This document shows, piece after piece, positions 8,313 through 16,816 of a stretch of 64,000 nt of DNA. The stretch is from Thalassolituus alkanivorans (GTDB lineage Bacteria; Pseudomonadota; Gammaproteobacteria; Pseudomonadales; Oceanobacteraceae), in the NCBI RefSeq assembly GCF_020447205.1, contig NZ_JAJAEL010000038.1:62001-126000 (forward strand). Direction: 5' to 3'. Made by a program: the position numbers and the translations under genes. The notes beneath the pieces were generated by a model that was not told the origin of the DNA, searched no databases, and saw only the letters and a program-made list of their open reading frames with translations. Each line of letters starts with the position of its first letter. Position 1 is the stretch's first letter.

Positions 8313-9128
8313 TCAGGCCAGCAGCTGACCCTCTTTAATAGCGGTGGATGATAGCAGCCGGGCGGGATTAATTTCCATGATGGTCACTTCATTACCGGCG
8401 ATGCGGATGCCTTTCAGCCAGCCACGGGCAAAGGGCGGCATATAGTCCTGCTGCTCTTTTTCCAGCTGTGCGGCGCTGCAACTGAACACTTCGCCGACGT
8501 CATCGACCCGCAGACCGAGGGTTTGCTGTTCACTGCTCTGCAGCATGATTACGGTCGGGCGGATGCTGCTGCGTACCATGTTCGACGCTTCGGCAAACAG
8601 GTCGCGCAGGCGTTGCAGCGTACTGCTGCCCTGATGACTCAGAATGTTCAGGGCTTCTTCGGCCTGGTCGTTATCACGCAGGGTGAGCAGCTGATCAGCG
8701 AGTGCGTGAATACGTTTATGCGGTTCGTCAAAGCTGCGCAGTACATGTTGCAACTGGCTGTCGTCGGTGCGGAAGTTGTCGTACCACTGGCCGAATTTGC
8801 ATTGGTGCGGGTCGCGCGCCAGATCAAAGCTGCCGCCATGCTGCAGGCAGTCTTTTAAGGTGTTAAGCCAGAGAACATGGTCCTGCTCACGGGCCTGCAA
8901 TAACTCGAGTAGTTCACGGCTTTTGCTGCGTTCGGATGGCTGATTGAGCAGACGTGCCAGCGACAGAATAATGCAGGCCTGGCCTTCAAATTCCACCATA
9001 TCGAATTGCTGGCCTTTACCGGTGGCAACCTGCGTGGGCGTCAGAGCACTTTCGGCGGCAATAAAACGCACGCTTTCAATGGGAACGGCAAAGTGCTGGC
9101 GGGCGTGACGGAAGCTGAGGTATTCCAT
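8313..9128 (-). CDS. CheW-like scaffold with inserted CZB zinc-binding domain
   Basis: The 271-residue protein opens with the first half of a CheW domain (YLSFRHARQHFAVPIESV; IILSLARLLN). A chemoreceptor zinc-binding (CZB) domain occupies about residues 75-185, and the second CheW half follows (LGLRVDDVGEVF; WLKGIRIAG). All expected 3-His/1-Cys zinc ligands can be seen: DHVLW, QCKFGQWY and the HKRIH pair. An upstream ATG at 9149 lacks a ribosome site, while the ATG at 9128 has AAGGA six bases before it, so I use the latter. CheW couples receptors to CheA, and CZB domains sense zinc or oxidants such as hypochlorite. No chemotaxis operon is adjacent. Confidence 0.85.
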   Translation of the reverse strand: MEYLSFRHARQHFAVPIESVRFIAAESALTPTQVATGKGQQFDMVEFEGQACIILSLARLLNQPSERSKSRELLELLQAREQDHVLWLNTLKDCLQHGGSFDLARDPHQCKFGQWYDNFRTDDSQLQHVLRSFDEPHKRIHALADQLLTLRDNDQAEEALNILSHQGSSTLQRLRDLFAEASNMVRSSIRPTVIMLQSSEQQTLGLRVDDVGEVFSCSAAQLEKEQQDYMPPFARGWLKGIRIAGNEVTIMEINPARLLSSTAIKEGQLLA

Positions 9129-9240
9129 GGCGGGTCCTTGCGCGGGCATTAGGTTGGCAGTGTGCAGTGGCTATCCTGATAAGTAAGACCAAGTATAGAT
9201 GGCGCTCGTTATCCTGCCGGACAGTCTGCTGTCTGCCTGT

Positions 9241-11451
9241 TCAGAGAGTGTCGATGGGGTCGATATCCAGATTCCAGCGCACCTTTGATAAGCCCTTGTG
9301 CTGCTCAAGAAAATGCACCAGTGCCGCTGCGGTACGGTGCAGCACACTGCGTTCGGCAGCGTAAAACTGTAACTGAAAACGGAAGCGGCCATTGCGCCGT
9401 TCCATGATGGCGGGGAAGGGGCCAAGCAGGGTAACCGGTGCCTGCCAGCTGGCGCCGCTGTGGGTTTGCAGCCATTGCTGCACAAAGGCACGCGCCTGTT
9501 GCAACAGTTGCTGCGCCTGCATACGGTCTTCGCATTCGCTGCGCAGTAATGCCATATGGCTGTACGGCGGCAGCTGCTGTTGTTGGCGTTCCTGCAGCAG
9601 CGACAGTGCCAGTGCGTGGTAGCCGCTGTCGAGCAGCAGGTTAAGCAGCGGATGTTCGGCGTACAGGGTCTGAATCCACACTTCGCCCGGTGCTTCTTCA
9701 CGCCCGGCGCGGCCGGCCACCTGACAGATTAACTGCGCGCTGTGTTCCATGCCGCGGAAGTCGGCGCTGAATAAACCGGCATCGGCGTCCAGCACTACCA
9801 CCAGAGTGACATCGGGAAAGTGGTGGCCTTTGGCCAGCATCTGCGTGCCGACCAGAATGCAGGGGCCGCCGCTGTGAATATCGTCGAACAGATTATCGAA
9901 CGCCTGCTTGCTGCGGATGGTGTCGCGGTCGACCCGGCGCACCGGCACCTGCGGGAACAGTACGGCAAGCTGATCCTGAATTTTCTCGGTGCCCTGACCA
10001 ATCCCCTCAACGTGCTGACTGCCACATTGCGGACACACCGCAGGAATACCCTGCTGGAAGTCGCAGTGGTGACAATGCAGATGCGGCGGATACTGATGCA
10101 GGGTCAGGCGTGCATCGCAGCGCCGGCATTCGGCCATCCAGCCGCAGTCACGACAGGCCAGCAGTGGGGCAAAACCGCGGCGGTTAATAAACACCAGCAC
10201 CTGTTTGCCGTCGCTTATATGTTTATGCATGGCGTTCAGCACGGGCTGGGCGAAACCGGCGGTCAGTGGCTGGTGCAGAATGCTGTGCAGCTTCATACCC
10301 GGTGCTTTGGCATCACCGGCGCGCTGGCTCAGTTTCAGGTGCAGGTATTTACCGCTGAGCGCGTTGTGCAGGGTTTCCAGCGAGGGCGTGGCCGAACCGA
10401 GCACAATAGGTACGCTGGCTTTGTGCGCCCGTACCAGAGCAAAATCGCGCGCCGAATAGCGCAGGCCATCCTGCTGCTTAAATGAGGCATCGTGTTCTTC
10501 GTCGAGAATAATCAGGCCGAGGTCGGGCATCGGCGTGAATACCGCCGAACGGGTGCCGATGAGAATGCGTGCGCCGCCCTCACTCACCTGACGCCAGCCC
10601 TGCAGACGCTCGCGGTCGTTCAGGCCGGAATGCAGCATGGCGATGGGTACATTAAAACGCGCCTGGAAACGGCGTACGGTTTGTGGAGTCAGACCGATTT
10701 CCGGTACCAGTACCAGTGCCTGTTTGCCCGCCGCCAGTACCTGCTCGATCAGACGCAGATAGACCTCGGTTTTGCCCGAGCCGGTTACGCCTTCGAGCAG
10801 GCAGGCGCGAAAGTGATGCAGCTCCGGTTCAAGTGCCTTCAGTGCACTCTGCTGTTGCGGGTTCAGGCTGTGAAAACGCTGATTCTCCTGAATAACCGGC
10901 GGCAGTGGCAGCTGCTGGCGTTCTTCAATCAGTCCGGCGTCGGCCAGGCTGCGCAGCTGGGCAAGGGTAAATCCCTGAGAGGTCAGCTCGCTGTGTGGCC
11001 ATTGCGGGCTTTGCTGAAATAACTGCCACAGCGCCTGTTGTTTGCTGCCGCGCAGGGCTTTGGCCGGCTCGTCTGCGGTTTTCAGCCAGACCCGTTCGTC
11101 GGCCTCGCTCAGCTCACAGCCACGGCGCAGCATGGTTGGCAGCATATGCTCCAGCACTTCGCCCATGCTGTGGTGATAGTAATCGGCCAGCCAGCGGCAC
11201 AGCGCCAGGCTGTGTTCATCAATAAGTGGGGTGTCGTCGAGGCGGGCCAGCAGTGGTTTGAGCTTATTGCTGGGGACATCCGACTGATCACGGCAGCTGA
11301 GCACGATGCCGAGCAGCAGCTGACGGCCAAATTCCACCCGTACGCGTTGGCCGGGCCGATAGTGATCCGGCGTTTCTCCGGGCAGCGGCAAGTAGTCAAA
11401 AGTGCGGCGTAGCGGGAGGGGAAGAGCAATTTCGACAACAAAAAAGGACAT
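9241..11451 (-). CDS. priA: Primosomal protein N' (replication-restart helicase)
   Basis: A 736-residue 3'-5' DNA helicase that recognises stalled forks and starts DnaB reloading. In order: the N-terminal 3'-OH-binding domain (from about 5); Walker A, GVTGSGKTEVY (about 221); DEEH (about 320); the eight-cysteine double zinc module (CRDCGWMAECRRCDAR, then CHHCDFQQG and CPQCGS, about 435-480); and the C-terminal helicase lobe with QVAGRAGR. The length matches the family. The gene is divergent from rpmE, and the rpmE promoter begins a few bases from the priA start. The ribosome site is weak. Confidence 0.97.
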   Translation of the reverse strand: MSFFVVEIALPLPLRRTFDYLPLPGETPDHYRPGQRVRVEFGRQLLLGIVLSCRDQSDVPSNKLKPLLARLDDTPLIDEHSLALCRWLADYYHHSMGEVLEHMLPTMLRRGCELSEADERVWLKTADEPAKALRGSKQQALWQLFQQSPQWPHSELTSQGFTLAQLRSLADAGLIEERQQLPLPPVIQENQRFHSLNPQQQSALKALEPELHHFRACLLEGVTGSGKTEVYLRLIEQVLAAGKQALVLVPEIGLTPQTVRRFQARFNVPIAMLHSGLNDRERLQGWRQVSEGGARILIGTRSAVFTPMPDLGLIILDEEHDASFKQQDGLRYSARDFALVRAHKASVPIVLGSATPSLETLHNALSGKYLHLKLSQRAGDAKAPGMKLHSILHQPLTAGFAQPVLNAMHKHISDGKQVLVFINRRGFAPLLACRDCGWMAECRRCDARLTLHQYPPHLHCHHCDFQQGIPAVCPQCGSQHVEGIGQGTEKIQDQLAVLFPQVPVRRVDRDTIRSKQAFDNLFDDIHSGGPCILVGTQMLAKGHHFPDVTLVVVLDADAGLFSADFRGMEHSAQLICQVAGRAGREEAPGEVWIQTLYAEHPLLNLLLDSGYHALALSLLQERQQQQLPPYSHMALLRSECEDRMQAQQLLQQARAFVQQWLQTHSGASWQAPVTLLGPFPAIMERRNGRFRFQLQFYAAERSVLHRTAAALVHFLEQHKGLSKVRWNLDIDPIDTL

Positions 11452-11459
11452 GAAAAGAC

Positions 11460-11487
11460 TTGCTGCTTAGGTCGGCTCTGGTATTAT
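11460..11487 (+). promoter_or_regulatory. Predicted rpmE promoter, extended -10
   Basis: TTGCTG (11460-11465), a 16-base spacer, then TATTAT (11482-11487) preceded by TG one base upstream, which makes an extended -10. Transcription would begin near 11494 and give a leader of about 100 bases for rpmE. Confidence 0.65.
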
Positions 11488-11498
11488 GCGCGTCCTTA

Positions 11499-11524
11499 TT
11501 GCCCATGCAAGGGCAAGTTTTTGT
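11499..11524 (+). promoter_or_regulatory. rpmE leader hairpin with T-run (possible L31 autoregulatory leader)
   Basis: TTGCCC and GGGCAA pair across a six-base loop, and the stem is followed by GTTTTTG, right at the predicted 5' end of the transcript. Ribosomal-protein leaders, including L31 leaders, are known in bacteria. Whether this one is such a leader is an inference from position and shape. Confidence 0.4.
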
Positions 11525-11593
11525 AATCCAGTAGCGCGGTACTTGTGGAGAGAAGATTCGCAAGTGGCGGCGTGAAGACCCAAGAGGTGTCCC

Positions 11594-11803
11594 ATGAAAG
11601 AAGGTATTCATCCTGAGTACGCTGCTCTGGAAGCAACTTGCTCCTGCGGCAACGTGATCAAAACCAAATCCACTAAGCCTGGTACTATGTACCTGGACGT
11701 GTGTTCAGCTTGCCACCCGTTCTACACTGGTAAGCAGAAAGTTGTTGATACCGGTGGCCGTATCGACCGCTTCAACAAGCGTTTCGGTGCTTTCAAGAAG
11801 TAA
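11594..11803 (+). CDS. rpmE: 50S ribosomal protein bL31, zinc-binding (C+) form
   Basis: A 69-residue large-subunit protein that bridges the subunits. The zinc ligands (CSCG near residue 16 and [10 protein letters not shown] near 37) mark the zinc-containing paralogue that doubles as a zinc store in many bacteria. C-terminal RFNKRFG is typical. A strong terminator follows 18 bases after the stop. It is monocistronic, with its own extended -10 promoter. Confidence 0.97.
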   Translation: MKEGIHPEYAALEATCSCGNVIKTKSTKPGTMYLDVCSACHPFYTGKQKVVDTGGRIDRFNKRFGAFKK

Positions 11804-11818
11804 TAAAGCCCGAACCGA

Positions 11819-11846
11819 AAAAACCCGCCTTGTGCGGGTTTTTTTA
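11819..11846 (+). terminator. rpmE intrinsic terminator
   Basis: AAACCCGC and GCGGGTTT pair across a five-base loop, followed by a run of T: a textbook rho-independent terminator. Confidence 0.9.
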
Positions 11847-11917
11847 TGCCCGCCGTCCGTGGCGGGCACCCTGCGGGCCATTGCTGCGCAATGTTGATCA
11901 ACGCTCCCGGCGTTGAT
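11847..11917. repeat. Cluster of three consecutive short hairpins
   Basis: Directly after the rpmE terminator lie three perfect inverted repeats: TGCCCGCC/GGCGGGCA (11847-11868), CATTGC/GCAATG (11879-11893) and ATCAACGC/GCGTTGAT (11897-11917). None has a T-run. They lie between rpmE and the convergent Q-rich gene. The function is unknown; a small intergenic mobile palindrome or an RNA 3' structure are both possible. Confidence 0.55.
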
Positions 11918-11965
11918 GCTATGCCCGCCGTCAGAGGTCAGTCGTCCGACATCCGACGATCACTC

Positions 11966-12829
11966 TCACTGCGCTGCAAGCTCCCAGCTTTGCTGGCAGC
12001 GCTGCATATATTGCGCATAGATCGTCAGGCCGACCGCAGGGCCAACGGCAGCGCTGTCGGCGCACAGGTTGGCAATCAATTCTTCCGATACCCGGCTAAG
12101 TCGGTTAATCCGCTGCTGCAGGGCATCGCCTTCGCGTTGTTCCAGCGCCAGTGCTTTATCCACACTGGCCAGACGTTGCTGCCACTCCTGTTGTTGCGCA
12201 CTGGCTTGTTGCTGCTGAGCCAGTAACTGCTGCTGTGCGGCAGTGATCTGGTGTTGGTATTCCTGCTGCGTATGCCGCCATTCGGCCCGTTCCTGCTGTT
12301 GTACGGTTAACTGCTGCGCCAGTTGTTGCTGACTGGATTGCAGACTTTGCTGCAGGCTCAGGAGTTGCTGTTGCAGGCTGTGGATATGTTGCTGCTGGCT
12401 GAATGTGAGGCTGGCAGCGGTGATGCACAGTAACAGCAAGGCAAGCAGCATCATGCGTGGAGCAGTAATGGCAGACCAAAGGGAGGCGCTGGAGTCTGCA
12501 GAACAATCCGTGCGCATCAGGGGAGGTTGTTGCGGCGGCAGGTTTTCTGCACCCGTGATGTGGGCTGAGACCTCAACAGCAGCCTCGTCCGGGCTGGTTG
12601 CCACAGGTTCGTTAAGCAGACTCTGGCGGGCGGCAATCAGCTTATTCAGCGACAGGCAGAGTGCCTGCTGTTCGGCGGGCTGGTGCTGCTGCAGTAGCTG
12701 GGTGGCCGTCTGACGCAGTTGATGCTGATAGGCCGCCTCAATGTCCTGTGCCTGATTGCTAAGGGTTCCCAGCAGCTGTCTGGCTGCAGCCTGATCGGTC
12801 TCCGGTGGTGTATTGCTGGTCTGTGCCAT
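11966..12829 (-). CDS. Glutamine-rich membrane-anchored coiled-coil protein, unknown function
   Basis: A 287-residue protein from an ATG with AGGAG seven bases upstream; a longer reading to 12892 has no ribosome site. The layout is a cytoplasmic helical N-terminus with a Q-rich stretch, one membrane span (about residues 125-145, MMLLALLLLCITAASLTF), then a long coiled coil of repeated Q blocks (LQQQLLSLQQSLQ type) to about 250, and a C-terminal tail with two cysteines. The composition (Gln, Leu, Ala) differs sharply from its neighbours. I do not recognise a family. The shape suggests a structural or envelope-spanning role. Confidence 0.65.
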   Translation of the reverse strand: MAQTSNTPPETDQAAARQLLGTLSNQAQDIEAAYQHQLRQTATQLLQQHQPAEQQALCLSLNKLIAARQSLLNEPVATSPDEAAVEVSAHITGAENLPPQQPPLMRTDCSADSSASLWSAITAPRMMLLALLLLCITAASLTFSQQQHIHSLQQQLLSLQQSLQSSQQQLAQQLTVQQQERAEWRHTQQEYQHQITAAQQQLLAQQQQASAQQQEWQQRLASVDKALALEQREGDALQQRINRLSRVSEELIANLCADSAAVGPAVGLTIYAQYMQRCQQSWELAAQ

Positions 12830-13101
12830 CGTCTGCTCCTTCACGCGATGAATGTGGCGTACCATCCTCGGCTGCTCTGCGCATGGCGGCAATCAGGCGA
12901 AGCGACGAATCTGCGTTTGCTGAACGAAGAATGCGCCAATGTTGTCAGAGGTGGTCGGGTGGTAACGCAGACTGTGCCGCGCCGGGATGACTGTTGTATG
13001 ACGCTGTCAGACCGGTGGTGTTGGTGTATCGGTTTGTTGATTGGCGCTACAGCCAATCCGTTACTAAACTTATCCTGCCATTTGTATACAGAGAGTTTTT
13101 T

Positions 13102-13662
13102 GTGACAAGACATGAAGAAGGCGAAGGTGAGCTGAGCGAAGCCCAGCGTCTGGCAATGCTGGAAGACACCGTATCCACTAACCGGGTTGTACTGATGATC
13201 ATCGCTGTACTGGCGGTGGTGGCGATTTCTGTGGCGGTAACCATCGCGGTGGTGAAGCTGATGCAGCCGGATGTGGCTTATGTCGACAGTAAGAGTTTTG
13301 CCAAGCTGGAGCGTGATGTTGGCATTCTGAAAGAAGCGGCTATCGCTTATGAACAGAGCATGACCGACACCAAAAATATTCTCGACAGCAGTAATGCCAC
13401 GGCGTTTAAGGCGTTGATGCTGGAGCAGGAAAAAAGCTATCAGCTGCACCTGAATGCGCTGAAGCAGGGGATGCGTGATCTGGCGCGTATGGTGCCCGGT
13501 TCGCGCACCTGGCTGGATATTTACGAGGAGCAGATGGATGAAGCACTGGCTGAGAGCCGGGCGCGGATGAACCGGTTATCGCGTCTGCAGACCTCGGCCC
13601 TGCCAAATGTTGAGGCAATTCCTCTGCCGGACAGGGGAGAGCCGGTACCGGTGCTTAACTGA
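13102..13662 (+). CDS. Single-span membrane protein with periplasmic coiled coil, unknown function
   Basis: A 186-residue protein from a GTG start with a weak GAGAG upstream; a longer frame from 12994 is possible but has no ribosome site. An acidic N-terminal segment (about 1-25) precedes one membrane span (VVLMIIAVLAVVAISVAVTI, about 30-50) and a helical extracytoplasmic part with heptad-like spacing. It faces the Q-rich membrane coiled-coil gene divergently; the shared single-span plus coiled-coil plan suggests the two may work together. A strong terminator follows. Family not recognised. Confidence 0.65.
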   Translation: MTRHEEGEGELSEAQRLAMLEDTVSTNRVVLMIIAVLAVVAISVAVTIAVVKLMQPDVAYVDSKSFAKLERDVGILKEAAIAYEQSMTDTKNILDSSNATAFKALMLEQEKSYQLHLNALKQGMRDLARMVPGSRTWLDIYEEQMDEALAESRARMNRLSRLQTSALPNVEAIPLPDRGEPVPVLN

Positions 13663-13678
13663 TGACTCTGCCTGGAAT

Positions 13679-13710
13679 AAAAAACGGCGTGCTCTGCACG
13701 CCGTTTTTTT
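13679..13710 (+). terminator. Bidirectional-type terminator between the membrane coiled-coil gene and gloC
   Basis: AACGGCGTG and CACGCCGTT pair across a five-base loop, flanked by A-run and T-run. It can end transcription from both the plus-strand gene and the convergent gloC. Confidence 0.9.
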
Positions 13711-13737
13711 ATGTCCGTTGTTTACCGGGCAGGGTGA

Positions 13738-14385
13738 TCAGCCGCGGTGATCGGAAACAAAGGGATTGGTACGGCGTTCGTGGCCAAAGGTGGATTCCGG
13801 GCCGTGACCGGGAATAAAGGTAATGTCATCACCCAGCGGAAACAATTTGTCGCGGATGGAAGACACCAGCTCGGCATGGTTGCCCTTGGGGAAATCGGTG
13901 CGGCCGATGGAGCCCTGAAAAATCACATCACCGACAATGGCCAGCTGGTCGGCAGCGCTGTAAAACACCACATGGCCGGGTGTGTGTCCGGGGCAGTGAA
14001 TCACATCCAGCTCAACCCCGCCGACCTGTACTTTATCGCCATCGTTAAGCCAGCGGTCCGGGGTAAAGATCTCAGCCGGCGGAAAGCCAAACATCGCGGA
14101 TTGCTGTGGCAGTCCCTGAATCCAGAACAGATCGCCTTCGTGCGGCCCTTCAATCGGCAGGCTCAGACGGCGTGCCAGCTCGGCGGTGCCGCCGGCATGA
14201 TCGATATGGGCATGGGTCAGCAGAATTTTTTCGGCTCTGGCACCCATGGCATTTACCTGCTGCAGAATACGTTCAATATCGCCGCCCGGATCGACAATGG
14301 CTGCGGCCTTGGTGGCATTACACATCAGGATGGAGCAGTTCTGGGCGAAGGCGGTAACGGGAACAATAGCGACAGATAACGACAT
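13738..14385 (-). CDS. gloC: Metallo-beta-lactamase-fold hydrolase, glyoxalase II type (GloC/YcbL)
   Basis: A 215-residue MBL-fold hydrolase of the YcbL/GloC group, expected to hydrolyse S-lactoylglutathione and related thioesters. The binuclear metal motif THAHIDHAGG (about residues 57-66), the CPGHTPGH motif, the GD of VGDVIF and the final PGHG are visible. The frame extends upstream to 14520, but the extra 45 residues have no family match; the ATG at 14385 gives the same length as E. coli YcbL. The ribosome site is weak. The downstream terminator is shared with the convergent gene. Confidence 0.88.
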   Translation of the reverse strand: MSLSVAIVPVTAFAQNCSILMCNATKAAAIVDPGGDIERILQQVNAMGARAEKILLTHAHIDHAGGTAELARRLSLPIEGPHEGDLFWIQGLPQQSAMFGFPPAEIFTPDRWLNDGDKVQVGGVELDVIHCPGHTPGHVVFYSAADQLAIVGDVIFQGSIGRTDFPKGNHAELVSSIRDKLFPLGDDITFIPGHGPESTFGHERRTNPFVSDHRG

Positions 14386-14485
14386 GAACAGGGGCTCTAG
14401 GTTTGCAGTAAAGGCGCAAGGGTAGCCTAACAGGAAGGATGGGAGAAGCCCGCAGGCTTCTCCCGCTGGTGCAGTAACGGGCGGC

Positions 14486-16042
14486 TCAGAAGGCCATGAT
14501 TTTCGGTTTGACCCCGGCAAACTGCGGCATGGTCATACCGGCGTCGGCATTCACATAGGTGGGGTCGGCGATGGTGTAGCGCTTGCCCTGCCAGCTCCAG
14601 TTATCGCCCTGCACGCCGCCGTTAAAGGCGACTGCGGTGGCAACGTGCCCCGGAAAGTCGAGAATCACGACATCCAGCCCCAAAAGCGATTCGGTCAGCC
14701 AGGCAAACAGTGCGGCGCGGTCTTCGCAATCGGAGTAGGGGTAGTGCAGGGTTTCCAGCGGGAACAGGTAATTTTCCTCGTGGAACTGCTCATCGTCGGT
14801 CTGATAGGCAAAAGCGGTCTGCACAAAACGCAGCAGGTGATTCACCGCTTCCTGCTCACTTTTCCCGGCCACGACCGGACGCAGCTGATTGAGCAGCGAT
14901 TCGCTGGTTACCGCCGGTAAGCCGGCTTTGAAATAGTTCGGCAACGACAGCTGCGGATAGCTGCTGAAGTAGCTCACGAAACGCTGTGGATACGCTACTT
15001 TGATGCTGTACGACTGGTCACGGTATTTAAATTTCAGCTGGCGCTGTTCTTCGCTGCCGCCAATGGCAAAACGATTCGGCTGGCTGAAATCAAGGGCGCG
15101 TGAGCCTTCGTCATGCTGGCCTTCGTAGGTAAATACTTTGCCGGGCTTCAGTGCTTTTTCATTCAGATTGATGGCGTAATATTTTTTATTACCGAGGCGG
15201 AAAAAAGTAACACCAAATATTTCCTGTTCGGATGTCAGCAGCAGATGAACTTTGTCGTTATAGGCGACACGGGCATCGTAACCGGCTTTTACCAGCAGGA
15301 ACCAGCTGGTCAGCTTACGGCTGGTGCTGTCTTTATGCAGGGCGCGGGCAAACTGATCAAACAGCTGGGCGCTGCCCCAGTCGTTCAGACCCAGACGTTG
15401 TGCTTCAGCCTGCAGTGCCTGCACCGTTGGTTTGTGCTCAGCACTGGCCAGCTGCTGCCAGTATGAAGCAATTTTTTCGTTATTAATTTTACCGCTGAAA
15501 TTGCGTTTGAATTTGGCGTTGTACGGAATTTCGATGGCATTTCCGTAGAAACCAAAACGCGCAACCGGACCGCTGACCGGAGATTTTTTCGCGGGTTTTT
15601 CTGCTACTGGTTTATCCAGCGTTGGCTTTTCTGCACCAGGTTTGTCGTCAATCGGTGGCTTGGTCAGTGGTGGCTTGATCAGCTCCGGAGCCGGTGGTTT
15701 GGGCGCAGGAACTTCTGCGACCGGCGGCAGCTTGGGCAGGACGACTTTAGGCGTATCATCTACCGCAGGTTTGGCATCTGGCTTGGCAGAAGCCGGAATT
15801 TCCGGCAGATCAACCGGCTTGGGTTTCGGATCACGCTGCTCGGCGGGTTTCACATCAACCGGTTGCCATTTCTGCTGCAGAAACTGAATAAAGGCTTTGT
15901 CGTTTTCATCCAGATAGGTCTGAAAATCGCCACGGGTTTTCTTTAACCATTGTTCATATTCAGACTCGGCTGTTGCTATAGCCGACAGACTGAGTACTGG
16001 TAAGACACAAAGGTAAACAGAGAGCTTTGCTGGAAATTTCAT
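14486..16042 (-). CDS. Secreted transglutaminase-like protein with proline-rich linker
   Basis: A 518-residue exported protein (signal peptide to about ATA-ES, residue 25). After a helical segment comes a long Pro/Lys/Asp-rich linker (about 55-150, many KP and PP repeats), then a globular part. At its end is a transglutaminase-like core: Cys in YSDCEDRAALF, His in FPGHVATAV, and Asp in YTIADPTY. The Cys-His-Asp triad is complete. The start is the ATG with AGGA seven bases upstream; a further 50 in-frame codons lack support. It lies 70 bases after an LPP20-type lipoprotein gene on the same strand. Cell-wall or envelope peptide modification is likely, but the substrate is unknown. Confidence 0.8.
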   Translation of the reverse strand: MKFPAKLSVYLCVLPVLSLSAIATAESEYEQWLKKTRGDFQTYLDENDKAFIQFLQQKWQPVDVKPAEQRDPKPKPVDLPEIPASAKPDAKPAVDDTPKVVLPKLPPVAEVPAPKPPAPELIKPPLTKPPIDDKPGAEKPTLDKPVAEKPAKKSPVSGPVARFGFYGNAIEIPYNAKFKRNFSGKINNEKIASYWQQLASAEHKPTVQALQAEAQRLGLNDWGSAQLFDQFARALHKDSTSRKLTSWFLLVKAGYDARVAYNDKVHLLLTSEQEIFGVTFFRLGNKKYYAINLNEKALKPGKVFTYEGQHDEGSRALDFSQPNRFAIGGSEEQRQLKFKYRDQSYSIKVAYPQRFVSYFSSYPQLSLPNYFKAGLPAVTSESLLNQLRPVVAGKSEQEAVNHLLRFVQTAFAYQTDDEQFHEENYLFPLETLHYPYSDCEDRAALFAWLTESLLGLDVVILDFPGHVATAVAFNGGVQGDNWSWQGKRYTIADPTYVNADAGMTMPQFAGVKPKIMAF

Positions 16043-16112
16043 CGGGATTCCTCGCATAAAAAAGCCGGCAGACGCCGGCTTCTTATTATGATCGTGCGTC
16101 AGCGTTAAACGC

Positions 16113-16691
16113 TTACTGCATGTTGGAAATTTCAGAAGCCAGTTCGTCAAAAGACTTCTCGGCCTGGAATTTCTGCCACAGGGCACGTTCATTGTTCATA
16201 GAGGTTTTGATTGCCTGTTCCGCCAGTTTATTAACGGTGTCAGCATCCAGACCAACCAGAACTACGATACCGCCGCTTGGGGTTGGCATCTGACGGAAGA
16301 TTTTAGAACCTACCAGAGTTTCTTTGGTGATCTGTTTGGTTACAGAAGTATTAACGCGATCAACGGTTTCAGAATCACCGGTACCAGTGGTTTCGGCGTA
16401 CTGTTTGATCATGTTCTGCACTTCCACTTTCATGGTTTGTGCCAGTTCAACACGGGCAGCGGTTGCAGCCATCTGCTTCATGAAGTTAGGGCCGGCAGCA
16501 GACTTGTCAGCGTAACCAACAGCAGACAGATCCAGACCATCAACCGGAGCGCCACACACCCACTCAGGAGCGGCCTGACCAGAACCATCGGCGAATACGC
16601 AGCTGGCTACCGGAGCTTGAGTTGGTTGGTTAGAAGCACAGGCGACCAGCAGAGTGGTCGTCGCTACAGCGAATAAAGCGCGAAGTTTCAT
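16113..16691 (-). CDS. LPP20-family lipoprotein
   Basis: A 192-residue lipoprotein (lipobox LLVACAS, Cys about 18) with an LPP20-like domain: VGYADKSAAGPNFMKQ, then helical MAATAARVELAQTMKVEVQNM, which matches the alpha/beta pattern of that family. The C-terminus is helical. It is first in a probable unit with the transglutaminase-like gene and is divergent from a second LPP20-like lipoprotein gene at 16817. Confidence 0.75.
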   Translation of the reverse strand: MKLRALFAVATTTLLVACASNQPTQAPVASCVFADGSGQAAPEWVCGAPVDGLDLSAVGYADKSAAGPNFMKQMAATAARVELAQTMKVEVQNMIKQYAETTGTGDSETVDRVNTSVTKQITKETLVGSKIFRQMPTPSGGIVVLVGLDADTVNKLAEQAIKTSMNNERALWQKFQAEKSFDELASEISNMQ

Positions 16692-16816
16692 CTTCCTCTC
16701 CTTGAATGAAGTGAGCGGTTTAATAAAAGTAAACTGCTATAAAAGGTGTGCCGAGAATAGCGGATGCTATGGCAAAATGCCACACGGGATTATGGCGGAT
16801 GTGAGACGTGTCAAAG

